Notes under the pieces: model-generated | The model's input: the letters and a program-made list of their open reading frames with translations, nothing else | Database searches by the model: none | Told to the model about the DNA's origin: nothing | Program-made: the position numbers and the translations under genes | Shown here: in pieces, positions 11,068 through 16,582 of the stretch | Position numbering within the stretch: position 1 is the first letter of the stretch | Layout: the number at the start of each line of letters is the position of its first letter | NCBI GenBank assembly: GCA_002477275.1 | Contig: DLOU01000024.1 | Location: forward strand, 1-16,582 | From: Caryophanales bacterium UBA7476 | GTDB taxonomy: Bacteria > Bacillota_I > Bacilli_A > RF39 > UBA660 | Length of the DNA stretch: 16,582 nt | Reading direction: 5' to 3'

Positions 11068-11862
11068 ATGAAAGATCAAAATTATTTGATTGATAATGGG
11101 GTTAATGTTGAGAAAAGTTTAGAGTTGTTTGGAGATATTGATACATATAATCAAAGTATTGTTGATTTTTTAACAGATGCTACAGAGAAACTTGAACAAT
11201 TAAAAAGTTATAAAGAATCTGGAGATATGTCTAATTATTCTATACAAGTTCATGCATTAAAAAGTGATGCTAAATACTTTGGTTTTGATAAACTTGCAGA
11301 ACTTGCACTTGATCAAGAAATGAAAAGTAAGTCTAATGATATGTTTTATATTAGTGAACATTTTGATGAACTTGAAAAAGAAACTATAAGGGCTATAAAT
11401 ATCACTAAAGTTTATTTAGGACAAGAAAATGAAGAAAATATTGTCTTTCATGAAACAACTACTAATAGTACACCTAAAGATCAAGCAATATTAGTTGTTG
11501 ATGATTCTGAAGTAATTAAGAGATTTATTGAAAAACTATTTAATAATAAATATGATGTTTTACAAGCAGGAGATGGTAGAGAGGCTATTAATCTTATTGC
11601 TCAAGATAATGGAAATAAAATTGTTGGAATTTTACTTGATTTAAATATGCCAAATGTAAATGGTTTTCAAGTATTAGATTATTTTAGAGAAAATAATTTA
11701 TTTGAAAAAATTCCTGTTTCAATTATTACTGGTGTAGGATCTAATGAATTAGTTGCACGTGCTTATGATTATCCAATTATAGAAGTTCTTAGAAAACCTT
11801 TTAATGAAAAAGATATTAAGAGAGTAGTTGAAGAAACTGTTAGTAGATATGGTTTGAAATAA
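11068..11862 (+). CDS. Hpt-receiver phosphorelay protein
   Basis: 264 residues, soluble. The N-terminal Hpt domain (about 15-118) carries the phospho-accepting His62 in V-H-A-L-K-S-D-A-K-Y-F-G, matching the H-x-L-K-(G/S) helix of Hpt modules. A 20-residue linker leads to a CheY-like receiver (about 138-262) with the complete active site: Asp145/Asp146, phospho-acceptor Asp191 in L-L-D-L-N-M-P, Thr221 in I-I-T-G, and Lys243 in R-K-P-F. No DNA-binding or enzymatic output domain is present. It should therefore pass phosphate between histidine and aspartate, or act by protein contact. Such Hpt and receiver units often form the tail of hybrid histidine kinases, but here they stand alone. The kinase is not in the window. 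Start chosen at ATG 11068 from AAGGTGA. Confidence 0.88.
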   Translation: MKDQNYLIDNGVNVEKSLELFGDIDTYNQSIVDFLTDATEKLEQLKSYKESGDMSNYSIQVHALKSDAKYFGFDKLAELALDQEMKSKSNDMFYISEHFDELEKETIRAINITKVYLGQENEENIVFHETTTNSTPKDQAILVVDDSEVIKRFIEKLFNNKYDVLQAGDGREAINLIAQDNGNKIVGILLDLNMPNVNGFQVLDYFRENNLFEKIPVSIITGVGSNELVARAYDYPIIEVLRKPFNEKDIKRVVEETVSRYGLK

Positions 11863-11895
11863 TACTTTACATTTTTTGTAAGTATTTTTTCTTTT
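11861..11895 (+). terminator. Terminator after the Hpt-receiver gene
   Basis: AATACTTTACA (11861-11871) pairs with TGTAAGTATT (11877-11886), ten pairs with one bulged T, followed by a TTTTCTTTT tract. The stem starts within the stop codon. Confidence 0.75.
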
Positions 11896-11921
11896 AACTG
11901 GAATACATCAAATTAATAGTG

Positions 11922-11927
11922 TATAAT
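11922..11927 (+). promoter_or_regulatory. Probable -10 element for the membrane-anchored beta protein
   Basis: TATAAT lies 20 bases before the start codon. No convincing -35 is seen at 16-18 bases. The ribosome site AGAGG (11935-11939) follows, eight bases before ATG 11948. Confidence 0.45.
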
Positions 11928-11947
11928 TGTTTTGAGAGGTTGATATT

Positions 11948-12520
11948 ATGAATTATCAGTTATATAAAAAAGCTAGAAATAAAATGTTATTTAAGTCTTT
12001 GGTATTTATTTTTCTAATTCTTTTAATAGCATGTTTTTCTACTTATAAGATTTATTATAAATTTGAAAGTACAAGAGATAAGATAAGTTCTTCACCAGAT
12101 CTTACTGTAACTTATCATGGTAAACAGGGGGAGAATGTTAAAATAACTAAAGTAACACCTGTTACTGATGCAGTTGGTCTTTCTAGTAATGCTTATAAAG
12201 TTACTATAAAAAATAATACTGGTACTAAAGTAAAATATAAAGTTGTATTAAAGGAAGATAAAGAAGCTTATCAGAAAGATTTATGCAGTGATAATAAAAT
12301 ACCAGATAATATTATTAAAGTAGGTATACATACATCTGGAGAGGTTAGTAAGATTTATAATTTGGATGATTTAGAGAATAATGTTTTAGATATTGGAACA
12401 GTTGCACCACAATCTGAAGAGAATTATACTATACGTGTTTGGATATCTAAGAGTGCACTTGTTTTTGATGATAATAATATGCATTATCATGGTATTATTA
12501 GTGTAGAAGAAGTTGAATAA
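11948..12520 (+). CDS. Single-pass membrane-anchored extracytoplasmic beta-domain protein
   Basis: 190 residues. A short basic N-terminus (Y-K-K-A-R-N-K) precedes one hydrophobic helix (about 14-36), so the protein is probably inserted N-in with the rest outside. Residues 50-190 are beta-rich, with motifs such as Y-K-V-T-I-K-N-N-T-G-T-K-V-K-Y-K-V-V-L and I-G-T-V-A-P-Q-S-E-E-N-Y-T-I-R-V-W. This layout recalls the Ig-like fold of camelysin/TasA-type exported proteins, where a strand pair is joined by a proline-containing turn. I cannot confirm that family. One Cys (in D-L-C-S-D-N) is present, so no internal disulfide can form. It is monocistronic, with its own -10 and a terminator. It could be a small cell-surface or envelope protein; its function is unknown. 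Confidence 0.7.
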   Translation: MNYQLYKKARNKMLFKSLVFIFLILLIACFSTYKIYYKFESTRDKISSSPDLTVTYHGKQGENVKITKVTPVTDAVGLSSNAYKVTIKNNTGTKVKYKVVLKEDKEAYQKDLCSDNKIPDNIIKVGIHTSGEVSKIYNLDDLENNVLDIGTVAPQSEENYTIRVWISKSALVFDDNNMHYHGIISVEEVE

Positions 12521-12526
12521 TTTATT

Positions 12527-12553
12527 GGGGAAGTAATACTTCTCCTTTTTTTT
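12527..12553 (+). terminator. Terminator after the membrane-anchored beta protein
   Basis: GGGGAAGT (12527-12534) pairs with ACTTCTCC (12538-12545) around a three-base loop, with one G-T wobble, followed by eight T. Confidence 0.85.
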
Positions 12554-12568
12554 GTAATTTTTTTGTAG

Positions 12569-12574
12569 TATAAT
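12569..12574 (+). promoter_or_regulatory. Probable -10 element of the deoD operon
   Basis: TATAAT lies 29 bases before the deoD start. The upstream 20 bases are almost all T, including the terminator tract, so no clear -35 can be named. AGGAG (12590-12594) is the ribosome site, nine bases before ATG 12604. Confidence 0.5.
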
Positions 12575-12603
12575 TTAAATATATAGAATAGGAGTGTGAT
12601 AAT

Positions 12604-13317
12604 ATGCCAACACCACATATTGAGGCAAAAGAGGAAGATATAGCAAAAGTAGTTTTAATGCCAGGAGATCCATTAAGAGCTAAACTAATTGCTGAAAAAT
12701 ATTTAAAAAATTATAAAGTTGTTAATAAAGTTCGTAATATACTTGCTTATACAGGAGATTATAAAGGTAAAAAAATAACTGTATTTGCATCTGGAATGGG
12801 TAATCCAAGTATGGGTATTTATTCTTATGAATTATTTAAATTTTATGATGTAGACAAAATTATTAGAATAGGTAGTTGTGGAGCTTATTCAGAGAATATA
12901 GATTTATATAGTTTAATAGTTGTAGATAAGAGTTATTCTAATTCTGCTTATGATGATATTTTAAATGGAGAAAATGTTCCTTTTGCTGAAGGAAGTTATT
13001 CTTTAAATCAAAAAATATTAGATACAGCTAAAAAACTTGATTTTGATGTTTTGTATGGTAATATATATTGTACTGATGTTTTTTATAATGAAATAGATAA
13101 TCCAACTATGCTTTATAATGAATATCAATGTTTAGGAACTGAGATGGAAAGTTTTGCACTTTTCTTAAATGCTAAAAAATTAGGGAAAGAAGCTTCTTGT
13201 ATTTTAACAGTTTCTGATAACCTAATAACACATGAAGAAACAACAAGTGAAGAAAGACAAAATTCATTTACAAAAATGATGGAACTTGCTTTAAATACTG
13301 CACTTGATGTAGAATAA
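12604..13317 (+). CDS. deoD: Purine nucleoside phosphorylase, DeoD type
   Basis: 237 residues, the normal length for hexameric bacterial PNP. It cleaves purine (deoxy)ribonucleosides with phosphate to give the free base and (deoxy)ribose-1-phosphate in the cytoplasm, for purine salvage and pentose use. Conserved elements: His5 in T-P-H-I; G-D-P-L-R-A-K with phosphate-binding Arg25; Arg44 in V-R-N-I; G-M-G-N-P-S (64-69); R-I-G-S-C-G-A with Arg88 and Ser91; G-T-E-M-E-S (178-183) contacting the ribose; and the catalytic Asp205 in V-S-D-N. All key residues of the family are present. It follows its own -10 and is probably the first gene of an operon with the two M16 genes, as no terminator is seen in the 45-base gap. 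With thymidine kinase nearby it indicates scavenging of nucleosides. Confidence 0.95.
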   Translation: MPTPHIEAKEEDIAKVVLMPGDPLRAKLIAEKYLKNYKVVNKVRNILAYTGDYKGKKITVFASGMGNPSMGIYSYELFKFYDVDKIIRIGSCGAYSENIDLYSLIVVDKSYSNSAYDDILNGENVPFAEGSYSLNQKILDTAKKLDFDVLYGNIYCTDVFYNEIDNPTMLYNEYQCLGTEMESFALFLNAKKLGKEASCILTVSDNLITHEETTSEERQNSFTKMMELALNTALDVE

Positions 13318-13351
13318 ATTAATTTTTTTTGTAAATAATATATATAGAACT

Positions 13352-13355
13352 GAGG
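13352..13355 (+). promoter_or_regulatory. Ribosome binding site of the first M16 gene
   Basis: GAGG lies seven bases before ATG 13363. The in-frame TTG immediately before it (13360) is therefore not needed as a start. Confidence 0.6.
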
Positions 13356-13362
13356 CGATTTG

Positions 13363-14631
13363 ATGGAATACAAAGAAAAAGATTTAGGTAGCTATAAACT
13401 TCATATGATTAAAACAGATAAATTTAAGACAATAAGAGTTAAAGTTTTTTTCAATGCTCCAATAAAGAAAGAAGAAATTACTATACGTAACTTTTTAAGT
13501 GAAATACTTGCTACTACTAATTATGAATGTAGGACTAAAAGAAGTTTTACAATAAAGAAAGAAGAATTATATAGTGCTGCTATTGGTAGTGGTACTACTA
13601 GATTTGGGAATTATAGTAATTTAAACTTTGGCCTTAATACATTAGAAGATAAATATACAGAAGAAGGTAATTTAGAAAAAAGTATTAAATTATTTAGTGA
13701 TTGTATATATAAACCTAATATTCAAGATGATAAATTTGATACACTTTATTTTGATACTATTCAAAAGAAAATATCTACCTATTTTAAGAGCTTAAAAGAA
13801 GATACTAGTTATTATAGTACTATTAGATTACTTGAAGAAATTGATTCATCAAGTCCACTTTCTTATAGGGCTTGTGGTTATTCTGAAGATTTAAATAAAA
13901 TAACTCCAAGTAATTTAGTTAGTTATTATAAAAAAATGATTGATACAGATATAATGGATATATTTGTAATAGGAAATATTGATTTTAACGAAATTGAAGA
14001 ATTAATTAAGAAATATTTTCCTGTTAAAATATTTAAGAAAATAGATATAGAAGCTAGAATAAGTGAAATAAAAACTAAAAAAGTGAAAACTTGTGTTGAA
14101 AAGAATGATACTAATCAATCAAAACTTGCTATGGGTGCTACTCTTAATGATTTAACAGAGTATGAAAGAAAGTATCCACTTACACTTTTAAGTATTATTT
14201 TGGGGGGTGGAACTAATTCTAAATTATTTAGAAATGTAAGAGAAAAAAATTCATTATGTTATTATATTCATTCAACTATTAATAAACTTGATAACTTACT
14301 ACTTATTAGGGCTGGTATTAGTAAAAATAACTTTGATGAAGTTGTTAAATTAACCAAGAAAGAGATATCTTCTTTAAAAAGAGGAAATATTGAAGATATA
14401 GAATTAGAAAATGCTAAGATGATGTATTTATCTTCTATAGATGAACTTGAAGAAAGTCAAGATGATATAATTGATTCATATTATATGATGGATTTAATAG
14501 GTGTAGATGATATTGAAACTAAAAAGAAAAAAATGAGTAAGGTAACTAAGGAAGAAATAGTTAAAGTAGCTAAAAAGATTCATCTTAATACAATTTATTT
14601 ATTAGAGGGGGATAAAGATGAAGAAAATTGA
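13363..14631 (+). CDS. M16-like peptidase family protein lacking the zinc motif (YmfF-like)
   Basis: 422 residues, two M16 half-domains. The N-terminal half has no H-x-x-E-H zinc-binding motif anywhere, so it is probably not catalytic by itself. The C-terminal half keeps the M16 substrate-binding signature L-G-G-G-T-N-S-K-L-F-R-N-V-R-E-K-N-S-L-C followed by Y-Y-I (about 280-302), with the Arg and Tyr that hold the substrate backbone in partner subunits. This is the YmfF/mitochondrial-processing-peptidase-alpha logic: an inactive subunit paired with the active subunit next door. The two genes overlap by 14 bases, which suggests coupled 1:1 synthesis. In Bacillus, ymfF and ymfH form a similar pair; the closely related AlbE/AlbF act in peptide export or maturation. 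The substrate here is unknown. No signal peptide; cytoplasmic. Confidence 0.85.
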   Translation: MEYKEKDLGSYKLHMIKTDKFKTIRVKVFFNAPIKKEEITIRNFLSEILATTNYECRTKRSFTIKKEELYSAAIGSGTTRFGNYSNLNFGLNTLEDKYTEEGNLEKSIKLFSDCIYKPNIQDDKFDTLYFDTIQKKISTYFKSLKEDTSYYSTIRLLEEIDSSSPLSYRACGYSEDLNKITPSNLVSYYKKMIDTDIMDIFVIGNIDFNEIEELIKKYFPVKIFKKIDIEARISEIKTKKVKTCVEKNDTNQSKLAMGATLNDLTEYERKYPLTLLSIILGGGTNSKLFRNVREKNSLCYYIHSTINKLDNLLLIRAGISKNNFDEVVKLTKKEISSLKRGNIEDIELENAKMMYLSSIDELEESQDDIIDSYYMMDLIGVDDIETKKKKMSKVTKEEIVKVAKKIHLNTIYLLEGDKDEEN

Positions 14632-15925
14632 TCTTAAAAAATTAGATATTTCTGTTTATACTGAGACACTTAAAAATGGGTTAGAAATATATTTAGTTCC
14701 TTTTGAAGATAAAAAAAGATATTTTATTACTTATGCTACTAGGTATGGTTCAACTACTACTGAATTTATGCCTGATGGTTCTAAAACTTTTGAAAAAGTA
14801 CCAAATGGAGTAGCTCATTTTCTAGAACATAAAATGTTTGAACAAGAAAGTGGTGAAGATCCATTTGAATTCTTTAGTAAAAGCGGAAGTTATGTAAATG
14901 CTTCAACTGGTTTTGAAAATACAAGATATATTTGTTCTGGTACAAATAACTTTGAAGAAAATTTAAGATATCTTTTAAAATTTGTTAATACACCTTATTT
15001 TACTGATCAAAATGTAGAAAAAGAAAAAGGTATAATTATAGAAGAAGTTAACATGTATAAAGATGATCCAGAAAGTGCTTTAGATGATTTATCTAGAAAA
15101 GCAGTATTTAATAAAGATAATCATAGGATAGATATAGGTGGAGAAGTTGAAGATGTAGTAAGTATAAAAAAAGAAGACTTATATCTATGTTATGAGAACT
15201 TTTATACACCTAAGAATATGTTTGTATTAATAGTTGGAAATATAGACGTTTCTAATACACTTAATATATTAAAAGAAGAACTTGAAAATAGAGAAAACAA
15301 ATATAAAGAACTTCCAAAAATAAAAGATGTTGATGAAAAATATTCTGTATGTAAAAAAAGAGTAATTGCTAAATACAATGTTGAAGTTCCAAAGATTAGC
15401 TATAATTTAAAGCTTAAACTAGAGGATTTAAAAATAAAAGATAAATTTGTATTAGATTGTTATTTAAATATAATATTAAAAACATTATTTGGTAGTACTT
15501 CTTTATTTAATGAAAAAGGATTTGAAAAAGAACTTTTCTCTGATTACTATTTTGATTTTGATTTTATAGATAAGTATGCTGTTATAAATTTAGTTTTTGA
15601 GACTAATAAAATAAATGAATTATTAGAGTCTATTACTAATACTTTGAAAAATAGAAAAGAAATATTAAATGAAGAAGATTTTAATAGAGCAATAAAAGTT
15701 AGTATTTCTAATAGGATAAAGTCTACTTGTTATATAGATTCAATTGTATCTAGTTTGTATTCAGATTTAATTAATTATGATAAGATTATTGATAATAAAA
15801 TAGAAGTACTTAGAAATTTAAAATATATTGAAGTACTTGATGTAAGTAATAGAATTGATATAGATAATAACTCTATAGTGTGTATAGTTCCAAAAAATTA
15901 TAAAGATTTTGAACTTGAAACATAG
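14618..15925 (+). CDS. M16 zinc metallopeptidase (YmfH-like, catalytic subunit)
   Basis: 435 residues. The inverted zinc motif H-F-L-E-H (67-71) supplies two His ligands and the catalytic Glu70. The third ligand is expected at Glu143 in I-I-I-E-E-V-N-M-Y-K-D-D-P-E, typical of pitrilysin/M16 enzymes. Residues 180-210 carry the conserved Y-x-x-F-Y-T-P-K-N-M and I-V-G-N-I-D end of the first half-domain. The second half is more diverged and lacks the Arg/Tyr signature seen in the partner, so each subunit contributes complementary parts of the active chamber. GAGGGGG (14605-14611) lies six bases before ATG 14618, inside the preceding gene. Likely cytoplasmic; it cleaves peptides or small proteins, exact substrate unknown. 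It is the last gene of its operon. Confidence 0.9.
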   Translation: MKKIDLKKLDISVYTETLKNGLEIYLVPFEDKKRYFITYATRYGSTTTEFMPDGSKTFEKVPNGVAHFLEHKMFEQESGEDPFEFFSKSGSYVNASTGFENTRYICSGTNNFEENLRYLLKFVNTPYFTDQNVEKEKGIIIEEVNMYKDDPESALDDLSRKAVFNKDNHRIDIGGEVEDVVSIKKEDLYLCYENFYTPKNMFVLIVGNIDVSNTLNILKEELENRENKYKELPKIKDVDEKYSVCKKRVIAKYNVEVPKISYNLKLKLEDLKIKDKFVLDCYLNIILKTLFGSTSLFNEKGFEKELFSDYYFDFDFIDKYAVINLVFETNKINELLESITNTLKNRKEILNEEDFNRAIKVSISNRIKSTCYIDSIVSSLYSDLINYDKIIDNKIEVLRNLKYIEVLDVSNRIDIDNNSIVCIVPKNYKDFELET

Positions 15926-15939
15926 TGTAAAGAAGTGTA

Positions 15940-15967
15940 ATAGATAGACAAAAGTCTATCTATTTTT
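15940..15967 (+). terminator. Terminator of the deoD-M16 operon
   Basis: ATAGATAGAC (15940-15949) pairs perfectly with GTCTATCTAT (15954-15963) around AAAA, followed by TTTT. The hairpin lies 14 bases after the stop codon and overlaps the tdk promoter. Confidence 0.88.
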
Positions 15968-15975
15968 GATATAAT
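15945..15975 (+). promoter_or_regulatory. tdk promoter, overlapping the upstream terminator
   Basis: TGATATAAT (15967-15975) is a perfect extended -10. TAGACA (15945-15950), 19 bases upstream and inside the terminator hairpin, could serve as -35. RNA would start near 15982, so the leader is about 9 bases and begins almost at the ribosome site GGTGAT (15982-15987). Confidence 0.55.
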
Positions 15976-15990
15976 TATTATGGTGATAGT

Positions 15991-16569
15991 ATGGGAAAAT
16001 TATATTTTAAATATGGAGCTATGAGTTGTGGAAAAACAACACAGTTATTACAGGTTGTTTACAATTATGAGAAAAACGGATTTAATGTTTTGCTTGTTAA
16101 ACCAATTGTAGATAAAAAGGGAGGAGATACAGTTGTTTCAAGAATAGGAGCTTCTAGAAAAGTAGATTTACTTTTAGGAGAAAATGATAAATTATCTGAT
16201 AAAGTTGACATTGAAAAACTTGATAGTATAGTTGTTGATGAAGCTCAATTTTTGAATAAAGAACAAGTGAAAGAACTTTGGCTTATTTCAAAATTATATG
16301 ATATTCCTGTAATTACTTATGGTCTTAAAACTAATTTTTTGGGAGAATTATTTTCTGGAAGTAAAGCTTTAATAGAAAAAGCTGATCAGATTGATGAACT
16401 AGTTACGATATGTTCTTGTTCTAAAAAAGCAAAATTTAATGTAAGAATTGTTAATGGAGAATATGCATCAAGTGGAGATGAAGTATCAATTGATGGAATA
16501 GATTCAGAATATGAAGCTATGTGTCCAGAATGCTATATAGATAAAGTTTTAAAAATTAAAAAAATATAA
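15991..16569 (+). CDS. tdk: Thymidine kinase (type II, TK1-like)
   Basis: 192 residues, normal for bacterial Tdk. It phosphorylates thymidine and deoxyuridine with ATP to the monophosphate in the cytoplasm, feeding dTTP. Visible elements: Walker A G-A-M-S-C-G-K-T (9-16); S-R-I-G segment (50-53); Walker B with catalytic Glu in V-V-D-E-A-Q-F (81-87, Glu84); Y-G-L-K-T-N-F-L-G-E-L-F (110-121); and a structural zinc site made by Cys141, Cys143, Cys178 and Cys181. The first Cys pair is spaced C-x-C, as I recall for the E. coli-type enzyme, rather than C-x-x-C. The lasso between the Cys pairs (R-I-V-N-G-E-Y) binds the nucleoside. Start ATG 15991 follows GGTGAT. It is transcribed from its own promoter; the 13 bases left after the stop show nothing definite. 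Confidence 0.94.
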   Translation: MGKLYFKYGAMSCGKTTQLLQVVYNYEKNGFNVLLVKPIVDKKGGDTVVSRIGASRKVDLLLGENDKLSDKVDIEKLDSIVVDEAQFLNKEQVKELWLISKLYDIPVITYGLKTNFLGELFSGSKALIEKADQIDELVTICSCSKKAKFNVRIVNGEYASSGDEVSIDGIDSEYEAMCPECYIDKVLKIKKI

Positions 16570-16582
16570 TTGTTATACTATA

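Noticed and set aside
13318..13345. Possible terminator between deoD and the first M16 gene
   Set aside because: There is a run of eight T, but no stable stem before it, only a weak AT palindrome. Read-through into the M16 genes is more likely.
1..16582. Mycoplasma-type code with TGA as Trp
   Set aside because: TGA closes at least three well-supported genes (10775, 11062, 14631) and Trp positions in conserved motifs use TGG.

Overview
The window is a strongly AT-rich piece of a low-GC Gram-positive-type chromosome. The cues are purine-rich Shine-Dalgarno sites, compact transcription units closed by hairpin-plus-T-tract terminators, a YmfF/YmfH-like M16 peptidase pair, and DeoD and thymidine kinase for nucleoside salvage. 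TGA ends several genes and Trp is written TGG, so the code is standard, not the Mycoplasma code. The best guess is an uncultured, probably host-associated member of the Bacillota/Bacilli (RF39-like lineages come to mind). That placement is an inference from gene style, not a search result.

Region 1 (1-8990) is the 3' part of one enormous gene; the reading frame is open from the left edge, so the true start lies outside. The visible 2,995 residues comprise: parallel beta-helix-like rungs; three diverged repeats of a roughly 440-510-residue beta-helix block, preceded by the tail of an earlier one; a 134-residue bridging region; three tandem glycine-rich domains of about 290-300 residues of the Gly_rich type (the kind known from the ALK/LTK ectodomain); and a 149-residue C-terminal domain. 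It is most likely an exported adhesin or surface stalk, but no LPXTG motif or C-terminal membrane anchor is present. A clear terminator follows.

Region 2 (9102-10030) is a monocistronic PlsC-like acyltransferase with its own promoter and terminator. It carries an unusual helical insertion between its catalytic motifs.

Region 3 (10040-11895) is a signalling cluster: a seven-helix membrane protein resembling a histidine-kinase sensor domain with no kinase attached, a 66-residue charged orphan protein, and a soluble Hpt-receiver phosphorelay protein. The last two are probably translationally coupled. No kinase catalytic domain is visible, so the phosphate donor must be encoded elsewhere or has been lost.

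Region 4 (11922-12553) encodes a single-pass membrane-anchored protein with an extracytoplasmic beta-rich domain.

Region 5 (12569-15967) is a probable operon: purine nucleoside phosphorylase (deoD), an M16-like protein without the zinc motif, and an active-type M16 metallopeptidase whose start overlaps the previous gene.

Region 6 (15945-16569) is thymidine kinase. Its promoter appears to be built into the terminator hairpin of region 5. DeoD and Tdk together point to salvage of nucleosides from the surroundings. All genes lie on the + strand. No tRNA, rRNA, CRISPR array, insertion sequence or prophage gene was seen, and no gene-free stretch exceeds about 200 bases.
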